A stretch of 6,174 bases of DNA from Actinomycetes bacterium (GTDB lineage Bacteria > Actinomycetota > Acidimicrobiia > Acidimicrobiales > RAAP-2), in the NCBI GenBank assembly GCA_021807655.1, contig JAKBCT010000058.1, positions 1 through 6,174 of the forward strand, written 5' to 3'. Positions 1 through 5,116 of the stretch are shown here, in pieces. The notes beneath the pieces were generated by a model that worked only from the letters and a program-made list of their open reading frames with translations, had not been told where the DNA came from and did not search any database. Position 1 is the first letter of the stretch; each line of letters starts with the position of its first letter. Position numbers and translations under genes: made by a program.

Positions 1-3
1 GTG

Positions 4-23
4 AGACCCTATCGACCGGGTCT
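4..23. repeat. Short inverted repeat (possible hairpin) at the window edge
   Basis: AGACCC at 4-9 pairs with GGGTCT at 18-23 across an 8-nt loop. It lies about 110 nt beyond the stop of the exporter gene, on the side its operon reads towards. It could be a hairpin in the 3' trailer of that transcript or belong to whatever lies left of the window. No T-run is visible beside it on either strand, so I do not call it a terminator. Confidence 0.25.
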
Positions 24-53
24 TAAACTACGGGTACCGCGCACGTGTGGCGA

Positions 54-100
54 GCCGAACCACCGAAAGCCCGTCCCGGGACGGTCGGCGAAAGGTTCGG
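54..100 (-). terminator. Nested inverted repeat downstream of the exporter operon, possible terminator without T-run
   Basis: An outer pair CCGAACC (54-60) and GGTTCGG (94-100) encloses a perfect 14-bp palindrome, CCGTCCCGGGACGG, at 71-84. A rival outer pairing is ACCGAA (62-67) with TTCGGT (96-101). The structure begins about 32 nt past the stop codon of the minus-strand exporter gene and ends the gene-free stretch 1-131. Its position suits a 3' end structure for the marR operon. No run of T follows on the minus strand, so it would have to be a GC-rich actinobacterial-type terminator or an mRNA-stabilising fold. The repeats are seen directly; the role is inferred. Confidence 0.3.
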
Positions 101-131
101 TCGTACTAGTTGCGCACCGGGTCGCGACGGA

Positions 132-1604
132 TCAGTCCAGGGTGACGACGACCTCGGTGACGGGGGCCGGGGCGGCCTTCGGTCGCACGATCAGCGCCGC
201 CATCACGAAGGCGAGTAGCGCGCCGAGCGAGCCGACCCGAACGGCCGACTGGTAGCCGTGAACGGCGGCGTGCTGGGCCGCGGCGATCGCGGCCGGCGAG
301 GTTGTCGTCCCGTGCAGGGAGGCGGCGCTCGCCTGGAGCGAGTGCTTGATCGCGGTGGCCGCGATGGTGACCAGGACGGCGAGCCCGAGCGAGCCACCGA
401 CCTGCTGGGCCGTGTTGAGCAGCGAGGACGCGAGACCCTGCTCGTGGTTCTTTACGCCGCTCACCGCATTGACGGTGACCGGCACCATGGTGAGCCCCAT
501 CCCGAGGCCGGTCACGACGAGGGGACCGAAGACGTGCCAGTAGGAGGAAGTCCCGGTGATGAACGAGGCCCAGAAGATGCCGAGCGCCGCCACGAGCGGA
601 CCCGCGACGATGAAGGGACGCGTGCCGAGGTGTCTGATGACCTTAGAGACGAGCACGCTGCTCGAGGCGACCATGAAGGGGATCGGCAGGTAGGCGACCC
701 CGGTCACGAGCGAGCTGTAGTGGAGTTGCTCCTGGAGGAACTGGGTGAGGAAGTAGAGCAGGGACAGCATGGCGCCACCGAGCAGCAGGATCACCGCGAA
801 GCCGCCCGCCCGGTTACGGTCGCGCAAGAAGCGCGGGGGGATGAGGGCCTCGCGGCTACGCGACTCGATCACTGCGAAGCCGATCAGCAAGACGGCGCCG
901 AGCGCGAACGCGGCGAGGGTGTAGCGGTCCGTCCACCCCGAGCCGGGCGCTCGAATGAGCCCGTAGACGATCGCTGCCATGCCACCGGACACCGCGAGCG
1001 CCCCGGGCACGTCGAGTCGTCCACCGTGACCGTCGACCTTCGGCAGCACCATCGGCGCGAGGATCACGAGCAACGCGCCGATCGGCACGTTGACGAAGAA
1101 GACCCAGCGCCACGACTCGGTCTCGACGAGCAGGCCGCCGAGCACGAGGCCGAGCGCACCACCGGCGCCGGTCATCGCGGCGTAGACGGCCATCGCGCGG
1201 TGTCGTTCGGCTCCCTCGTCAAAGGTCGTGGCGACGAGCGCCAGCGCCGTGGGCGACGCGATCGCCGCGCCGATACCCTGCAGCGCTCGCGCCGCGATGA
1301 GCCAGCCCTGGGACGTGGCGACGCCCCCGAGCAGCGAGGCACCCGCGAAGATGGTGATCCCGATCGTGAACATGCGCCGGCGCCCGAAGATGTCCCCGGT
1401 GCGCCCGCCGAGCAGCAAGAGCCCGCCAAAGACCAGGACGTAGGCGTCAATCACCCACGTCAGGTTGGTGGTCGAGAAGTGCAGGTCCCGCTGGATCGTC
1501 GGCAGCGCGACGTTCACGATGGTCATGTCGAGCATGACCATGAGCTGGGCCGCGGCGATCACGACGAGCGCTAGGCGGTGGCGCTCGTGGGTCACGGTGC
1601 TCAT
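132..1604 (-). CDS. MFS multidrug exporter, DHA2 (EmrB/QacA) family, 14 TM
   Basis: Predicted proton-driven drug exporter of the inner membrane, 490 aa, the usual length for 14-TM DHA2 pumps. The N-terminus has the family signature LDMTIVNVALPTIQ (residues 25-38). Motif A follows at 66-79 (GGRTGDIFGRRRMF) in the TM2-TM3 loop. A motif C-like TM5 segment lies at 145-159, with Leu153 where the classical antiporter motif has Pro; my recollection is that this variant is common in actinobacterial DHA2 pumps. Hydrophobic segments continue to about residue 480, followed by a short polar tail. The ATG overlaps the stop of the methyltransferase gene (ATGA, 1601-1604) and has no clear Shine-Dalgarno site, so translation is probably coupled to the gene before it. 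As the last gene of a MarR-headed operon it is probably induced by the compound the regulator senses. The substrate cannot be read from the sequence. Confidence 0.93.
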   Translation of the reverse strand: MSTVTHERHRLALVVIAAAQLMVMLDMTIVNVALPTIQRDLHFSTTNLTWVIDAYVLVFGGLLLLGGRTGDIFGRRRMFTIGITIFAGASLLGGVATSQGWLIAARALQGIGAAIASPTALALVATTFDEGAERHRAMAVYAAMTGAGGALGLVLGGLLVETESWRWVFFVNVPIGALLVILAPMVLPKVDGHGGRLDVPGALAVSGGMAAIVYGLIRAPGSGWTDRYTLAAFALGAVLLIGFAVIESRSREALIPPRFLRDRNRAGGFAVILLLGGAMLSLLYFLTQFLQEQLHYSSLVTGVAYLPIPFMVASSSVLVSKVIRHLGTRPFIVAGPLVAALGIFWASFITGTSSYWHVFGPLVVTGLGMGLTMVPVTVNAVSGVKNHEQGLASSLLNTAQQVGGSLGLAVLVTIAATAIKHSLQASAASLHGTTTSPAAIAAAQHAAVHGYQSAVRVGSLGALLAFVMAALIVRPKAAPAPVTEVVVTLD

Positions 1605-2242
1605 CGCGCCACCGCGGGCTTGGTCGCCCAGAGCAGGACGTCGACAACGGGTCGGCGCTGCCCGTCTTCAAGGTGACGTTCGAGCCGCTCGAGGCGCAGA
1701 ACGGCGAGGTCGGCGAAGGCCGCGCCCAGGATCTCCTCGGTGTAGAGCCTCGCCGCTTCGGGCGGACCGGTGAGACCGAGCGCGTCGAGGTGGTGGCCGA
1801 TCACGTAGAGGTGGCCGCCGGGTTTGAGAGCGCGCTTCGCGCGGGCGAAGAAGTCGTCACGCTCGCTCGGTGCGAGGTGGATGTTCGCGATCACCACGAG
1901 GTCGAAGGCGCCGGCCGGGGCTTCGTAGGTCGTCAGGTCCGCGAGGACGGTCGTGGGGGGAAGCGATGCGAGATCGCCGGCACGCTCGCGCAGGTGCTCG
2001 AGCCCGACGCTCGAGGCGTCGACGCCGGTGACGCGCCAGCCCCTCTCTGCGAGCCAGAACGAATTGCGTCCGGTGCCACAGCCGAGGTCGAGCGCCGTGC
2101 CCGGTGCGAGCGGGTTCACCAGTTCGACGAGCTCCTCGTCGGGGTTCGCGGACCAGCCACTGGTGCGGTAGCGCTCGTTCCAGGTGGCGCCGACGTCACC
2201 GGCGAGGTGGGACTGGTCGTGATCGGCGGGTCCGGCATTCAT
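1601..2242 (-). CDS. Class I SAM-dependent methyltransferase (TehB/UbiE-like fold)
   Basis: A 213-aa Rossmann-fold methyltransferase, probably cytosolic, acting on a small molecule. Motif I is ALDLGCGTG (50-58), with the acidic ribose-binding Asp75 in GVDAS and Asp102 at the end of the next strand. FDLVVIANIHL (113-123) fits motif II/post-I, and LKPGG matches the usual loop before strand 5. The ATG at 2242 overlaps the marR stop (ATGA) behind a weak AAAGAG site. A start further upstream would only read through marR in another frame, giving low-complexity Arg-rich sequence, so I reject it. Position between a MarR regulator and a drug exporter suggests that it modifies a toxic compound, for example by O-, N- or S-methylation, before or alongside export. 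Tellurite/selenite or thiol-type substrates are possible by family resemblance, but nothing here decides it. Confidence 0.9.
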   Translation of the reverse strand: MNAGPADHDQSHLAGDVGATWNERYRTSGWSANPDEELVELVNPLAPGTALDLGCGTGRNSFWLAERGWRVTGVDASSVGLEHLRERAGDLASLPPTTVLADLTTYEAPAGAFDLVVIANIHLAPSERDDFFARAKRALKPGGHLYVIGHHLDALGLTGPPEAARLYTEEILGAAFADLAVLRLERLERHLEDGQRRPVVDVLLWATKPAVAR

Positions 2243-2727
2243 AGGATCTCTTTCGTTGATCGAGGTTGGTCGATATCGAGTTCGCGTTCGAGAGTGCTCA
2301 GTACGCGAGCGAAAGTGTCTCGTTCGTCCTTGGTGAGCAGTCGCGCGAGTCGGTGCTCGCGCGCGCGCATGCGTCGATTGAGTTCGCGCACGAGGGTCTG
2401 GCCGTCGTCGGTGATGGTGAGCGTACGGGGGCGTCGATCGCTCGCGCGGTGCCCGCTCACCACCAGTCCTCGCCGCTCGAGCCCGTCGACGCAGCGCTTG
2501 GCGCTCATGGGGTCGCTCGCGAGGATGCGTGCGAGTTCGCGCAGCGCGCTGCCCGGGTGTTCGGCGAGCCCGCGCAACACGGCGGCCTCGGGTGGGTTGA
2601 GCGAGAGATCGGCGAGTTCGCTCGCCCACTGGCTGCGCAGCGTGCGACTGATCCGACTGAGACGGAAGCCGACGCCACGCGCGAGCGGCTCGAGTGAGGG
2701 TTCCCCCGGCGTGATCGACGTCGACAT
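2239..2727 (-). CDS. MarR-family winged-helix transcriptional regulator
   Basis: A 162-aa protein with the MarR layout: an N-terminal dimerisation helix (about 15-40), a winged helix-turn-helix core (about 46-110) and a C-terminal helix (about 112-155). The recognition region is around 60-88, and the wing holds the typical Asp-x-Arg element in RASDRRPRTLTITDDG (94-109). MarR dimers usually repress by binding palindromes over their own promoter and release on binding a phenolic or drug-like ligand. That fits the perfect 18-bp inverted repeat ending 8 nt before this start codon. No Shine-Dalgarno site precedes the ATG. Instead a TACAGT box sits exactly at -12 to -7 from the A of ATG, which indicates a leaderless mRNA. 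It heads the operon with the methyltransferase and exporter and overlaps the methyltransferase by 4 nt. The ligand is unknown. Confidence 0.93.
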   Translation of the reverse strand: MSTSITPGEPSLEPLARGVGFRLSRISRTLRSQWASELADLSLNPPEAAVLRGLAEHPGSALRELARILASDPMSAKRCVDGLERRGLVVSGHRASDRRPRTLTITDDGQTLVRELNRRMRAREHRLARLLTKDERDTFARVLSTLERELDIDQPRSTKEIL

Positions 2728-2733
2728 GCGCTA

Positions 2734-2739
2734 ACTGTA
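2734..2739 (-). promoter_or_regulatory. -10 box of the marR operon, placed for leaderless transcription
   Basis: On the minus strand TACAGT (a TANNNT actinobacterial -10) occupies -12 to -7 if the A of the marR ATG at 2727 is +1. This is exactly the spacing expected when transcription starts on the start codon. No convincing -35 is visible; the best region, around minus-strand TCACGA, is poor. The box lies mostly within one arm of the operator. Confidence 0.5.
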
Positions 2740-2752
2740 ACGGGTGTTACAG
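2735..2752. promoter_or_regulatory. Perfect inverted repeat, probable MarR operator
   Basis: CTGTAAC (2735-2741), a 4-nt GGGT centre, then GTTACAG (2746-2752): a perfect 7-bp dyad with 18-bp overall length, typical for a MarR dimer. One arm covers the marR -10 box, so binding would block marR transcription. The other end lies just upstream of the region where the -35 of the divergent oxygenase gene should be, so the same site may control both directions. The dyad is seen directly; binding by the adjacent MarR is inferred. Confidence 0.7.
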
Positions 2753-2760
2753 CAATCGTG

Positions 2761-2772
2761 ACCCCCGGGGGT
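2761..2772. repeat. GC palindrome ACCCCCGGGGGT between the divergent promoters
   Basis: A perfect 12-bp palindrome in the 74-bp divergent region, 8 bp from the operator. It lies between the operator and the plus-strand -10 box. It could be a second regulator site or chance G/C symmetry. No function can be assigned. Confidence 0.25.
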
Positions 2773-2778
2773 GCTTTC

Positions 2779-2784
2779 TACACT
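2779..2784 (+). promoter_or_regulatory. Putative -10 box of the DUF2236 oxygenase gene
   Basis: TACACT fits TANNNT. It would place the transcription start near 2791, at or inside the Shine-Dalgarno region, so the 5' leader would be about 10 nt. A weak -35 (TCGTGA, 2756-2761) is 17 nt upstream, a few bases beyond the operator. The match is modest and other starts are possible. Confidence 0.35.
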
Positions 2785-2790
2785 GGGGGT

Positions 2791-2796
2791 GGGAGG
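2791..2796 (+). promoter_or_regulatory. Strong ribosome binding site that decides the GTG start at 2802
   Basis: GGGAGG lies 5 nt upstream of GTG 2802. It supports this GTG rather than later in-frame codons and contrasts with the leaderless marR start on the other strand. Confidence 0.7.
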
Positions 2797-2801
2797 ACGT
2801 C

Positions 2802-3644
2802 GTGATCGAGGATGTTCCCGGGCTGGCGCCCGAACCGTCGCCGGCGTTGCGCCGCGACATCATGAACGGGCTCGGACTGTTGCCCGCGGGCGCGAACGTC
2901 GTGATGCAACTCGCCCGGTTGCCGGTCGGTCACGCCGTCGCGACGAGCACGGTCACGAGCGGGGCTCTGACGCGCCACCCCTTCAAGCGCACGCGCACGA
3001 CGCTCGGCTACGTCATGATCAGCCTGCTCGGCACCGATGACGAACGTCGCCAGCTGCGCCGCGAGGTCGCTGGCCAGCATCGAAGCGTTCGCTCGGCGCC
3101 CGGCGCCTCGGTCTCTTTCAGCGCCGCCGACCCCGACCTGCAGTTGTGGGTCGCCGCCTGCATGTACCGCGGCGCGCTCGACGCGATGCGCCTCGTCGAT
3201 CCTCACGCGTCGCCGGCCCTGCTCGACGAGCTCTTTCAGCGCTGCTCACGTTTCGCCACCACCCTTCAGGTCGAGCCGTCGCGCTGGCCCGCCGATCGGG
3301 TCGCCTTCGAGGACTATTGGGCCGAGGCGAGCCGATCGGTCGAGATGGACGACCTCTCGCGGGACTACCTGCTGGGCATCGCCTCGCTGTCGTTCCTCCC
3401 GCGACCACTGGCCGCCGCCTTCGGTCCGCTTCACCGGGTGATCACCGCGGGATTCCTGCCCGAGCCGTTTCGCCGCCAACTCGGTCTCGCGTGGAACCCG
3501 TCTCGCGAGCGCGTCTTTCGCGCGACCCTCGCCATCGCGGTCGCTGGTCACCGCCGTCTACCGCGGGCCCTTCGCGAGTTTCCCCTCAACGTCGTGCTCG
3601 CGGACGCGAGGCGGCGCCTCGCGCGTGGACGGGCCTTCGTCTAG
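2802..3644 (+). CDS. DUF2236 / MpaB-family oxygenase (latex-clearing-protein-like, haem-binding predicted)
   Basis: A 280-aa protein that I recognise as an oxygenase MpaB family (DUF2236) member from its conserved order. MNGLGLLPAGANVVMQLA is at 21-38, PVGHAV at 41-46, RHPFKRTRTTLGY at 58-70, then DPDLQLWVAA, a TTLQV segment followed by a Trp-Pro, and FLPEPFRRQLGL near the C-terminus. Relatives include fungal MpaB and the rubber oxygenase Lcp, a b-type haem enzyme cleaving carbon-carbon double bonds with O2. By analogy, Arg63, Thr67 and His93 are candidate haem-pocket residues, but the spacing differs slightly from Lcp. No signal peptide is seen, so it is probably cytosolic. It is divergent from the MarR operon with 74 bp between starts and probably shares its operator. 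An oxidative attack on the same compound is plausible. Its stop overlaps the stop of the convergent universal stress protein gene at CTAG. Confidence 0.87.
   Translation: MIEDVPGLAPEPSPALRRDIMNGLGLLPAGANVVMQLARLPVGHAVATSTVTSGALTRHPFKRTRTTLGYVMISLLGTDDERRQLRREVAGQHRSVRSAPGASVSFSAADPDLQLWVAACMYRGALDAMRLVDPHASPALLDELFQRCSRFATTLQVEPSRWPADRVAFEDYWAEASRSVEMDDLSRDYLLGIASLSFLPRPLAAAFGPLHRVITAGFLPEPFRRQLGLAWNPSRERVFRATLAIAVAGHRRLPRALREFPLNVVLADARRRLARGRAFV
3605..3623. terminator. 8-bp GC hairpin inside the oxygenase 3' end and just past the stress-protein stop
   Basis: CGCGAGGC (3605-3612), loop GGC, GCCTCGCG (3616-3623) form a perfect 8-bp stem. It encodes an Arg-rich stretch near the end of the oxygenase. 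On the minus strand it begins 18 nt after the stop of the universal stress protein gene, where a terminator would be expected. No T-run follows on either strand. With convergent genes overlapping there is no intergenic room, so an intragenic hairpin is the only visible candidate for transcript ending. Chance symmetry in Arg codons is the alternative. Confidence 0.33.
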
Positions 3645-4075
3645 GGCTCGTGATGCTCACTCGTCGTGCTTGGCACGATGACGACGGGGATGGGGCTTCG
3701 TTCGGCGAGTTGCAGGCTCGTGGAACCGATCAGCATCCCCGCGTGCTCGTCGCGGCCCCGAGAACCCACGATCACGAGGTCGGCGAAGACCGGCGCCTCG
3801 GCACAGCGCAGCAGCACCGAACAGGCGTCGCCGTCGGCCACGTGCCAGCTCAGTCTCGTCGGGTCGAAGGCGTAGCGCGACGCGAGCGCGTCGACGACCT
3901 CGCCGAAGAGGCCGCGCGGGTCTCGACGCTCGAAGCGGTCGAGCAGGCCACGCGCGTAGACGAGCACGAGGTGCGCCTCGAGGCGCCGTGCGGTCGCCAT
4001 CGCCCAGGCGCAGGCGCTCAGCGCGTCAGACGACCCATCAAAACCGACGGCGATGGTGCGCGGGTAGATGCTCAC
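3641..4075 (-). CDS. Universal stress protein, single UspA domain, ATP-binding type
   Basis: A 144-aa protein, the normal size for a single Usp domain. The N-terminal strand ends in AVGFDGS (9-15), where Asp13 is the expected adenine contact. VIVGSRGRDEHAGMLIGST (101-119) carries the complete G-2x-G-9x-G-S/T signature of ATP-binding Usp proteins. The GTG start at 4075 is chosen because GAGGAGG lies 4 nt upstream and the Usp fold begins within ten residues; longer readings only run antisense-like through the deacetylase gene. GTGA overlaps the deacetylase stop, so it is the third gene of the GNAT operon and translationally linked. There is no lysine in the whole chain. This matters because mycobacterial Usp proteins are known substrates of cAMP-regulated Pat acetyltransferases. 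It probably acts as a cytosolic ATP-responsive stress protein; its partner is unknown. Confidence 0.92.
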   Translation of the reverse strand: MSIYPRTIAVGFDGSSDALSACAWAMATARRLEAHLVLVYARGLLDRFERRDPRGLFGEVVDALASRYAFDPTRLSWHVADGDACSVLLRCAEAPVFADLVIVGSRGRDEHAGMLIGSTSLQLAERSPIPVVIVPSTTSEHHEP

Positions 4076-5115
4076 GATGCCTCCTCGGCGTCGCGCTGTT
4101 CCCGCACGAGCGTGAGGGTGGAAGCGCGCTCGCGCAGGGTCCGGCCGATCTGGTCGGAGCCCGGACCGCCGTTGGTCGCCGCCTCGTTCGCGCTCGCCTC
4201 GCCGAGCACGGCACTCAGGGTGGCCGACACCGAGTGGCGCAGGGCCGTGAGGTCGTAGCCACCCTCGAGGAAGAGAGCGACGCGCCCCGGAGCGGGGGCG
4301 AGGCTCATTGCCCACGTGGCGAGGTGGGCGAAGTCGCCACTCGAGAGCGCGAAGTCGGCCATCGGGTCGTCGCGGTGGCCGTCGAAGCCCGCCGAGATGA
4401 GGACCCAGGTGGGGGCGAACTGGTCGATCACGGGGCCAGCCACCTCTTCGAAGGCGCGCGCGACGACGTCCCCGGTCGCGCCGGCGGGCAGGGGCAGGTT
4501 GACGATCCGGTCGATCGCGTCGAGCCCGCCGATCTCACTCGGCACGCCGCTGCCGGGAAAGAGCGGCCACTGGTGGCTCGAGACGTAGAGCACGTCGGGG
4601 TCATTCCAGAAGATCGACTGGGTCCCGTTGCCGTGGTGCACGTCCCAGTCGAGCACGAGCACCCGCTCACCGGCCGCGCGCAGGGCGGCCGCGGTTACCG
4701 CGACGTTGTTGAGTAGACAGAAGCCCATCGCGCGGTCGGGCAGGGCGTGGTGGCCCGGGGGGCGCACCGCGACGAAGCCAACGCCGTCGCGCCGGTGCAC
4801 GAGCTCGTCCACGACGGCGAGCCCGGCTCCCGCGGCGAGCTGGGCGAGGGGCCAGGAGTCGTAGGTTGCGTAGGTGTCCTCGTCGATATCCCCGCCACCT
4901 TCGTAACAGAAGGCGCCAAGCTCGTCGAGGTAGGCCCCCTGGTGTACGCGAAGTAGCTCGAGGCGCGTCGCCGAGCGCAACCCGACCGTTACCAGTTCGT
5001 TTCCGAGAGCGAGGTCACTCAATCCGTCGCGAACTGCGATCAGTCGGTCGGGTCGTTCGGGGTGTCCGGGGTCCTCGTGACCGGAGTCGTCGGGAACCTC
5101 GTTGGTGATGAGCAT
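4072..5115 (-). CDS. Class II-type histone-deacetylase-family Zn amidohydrolase
   Basis: A 347-aa arginase/deacetylase-fold enzyme that removes acetyl or similar acyl groups from amines. Family blocks appear in order: HEDPGHPERPDRL (13-25), RPPGHHA with MGFCLLNNVAVAA-like sequence (118-140), DWDVHHGNGTQ (156-166), SAGFDGHRDDP (241-251) and LEGGY (283-287). The predicted zinc ligands Asp158, His160 and Asp245, the His122-His123 dyad and the transition-state Tyr287 are all present, so it should be active. The RPPGHH/MGFCLLNN style is that of class II HDACs and bacterial HDAH rather than AcuC. Met252, seven residues after Asp245, sits where polyamine-specific HDAC10 has its gatekeeper Glu, which argues against that specificity. 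The start at 5115 lies 1 nt after the GNAT stop with no Shine-Dalgarno site, so coupled re-initiation is likely. It contains no lysine. Protein lysine deacetylase, acyl-polyamine or other acyl-amine hydrolase remain possible. Confidence 0.92.
   Translation of the reverse strand: MLITNEVPDDSGHEDPGHPERPDRLIAVRDGLSDLALGNELVTVGLRSATRLELLRVHQGAYLDELGAFCYEGGGDIDEDTYATYDSWPLAQLAAGAGLAVVDELVHRRDGVGFVAVRPPGHHALPDRAMGFCLLNNVAVTAAALRAAGERVLVLDWDVHHGNGTQSIFWNDPDVLYVSSHQWPLFPGSGVPSEIGGLDAIDRIVNLPLPAGATGDVVARAFEEVAGPVIDQFAPTWVLISAGFDGHRDDPMADFALSSGDFAHLATWAMSLAPAPGRVALFLEGGYDLTALRHSVSATLSAVLGEASANEAATNGGPGSDQIGRTLRERASTLTLVREQRDAEEAS
4080..4086 (-). promoter_or_regulatory. Shine-Dalgarno site for the universal stress protein, inside the deacetylase 3' end
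   Basis: GAGGAGG on the minus strand, 4 nt before GTG 4075. It encodes the Glu-Glu near the deacetylase C-terminus. It is the strongest ribosome site in this operon and fixes the start of the stress protein. Confidence 0.7.
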
Positions 5116-5116
5116 G

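Noticed and set aside
1..255. Open plus-strand frame from the window edge
   Set aside because: It runs antisense into the exporter 3' end and is basic and low in complexity, with no family resemblance; it could only be the end of an unseen gene, for which there is no support.
258..1574. Long plus-strand reading (438 codons) antisense to the exporter gene
   Set aside because: The translation is Arg/Gly/Asp-rich with no domain logic, as expected for an antisense frame of a GC-rich gene; the opposite strand encodes a complete DHA2 transporter with all motifs.
1673..2734. Plus-strand reading of 353 codons antisense to the methyltransferase and marR genes
   Set aside because: It spans two well-supported minus-strand genes and their overlap and shows no recognisable family.
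3146..4258. Plus-strand reading of 370 codons crossing the convergent junction
   Set aside because: It overlaps the oxygenase, Usp and part of the deacetylase in other frames, and its composition is typical of a GC-rich shadow frame.
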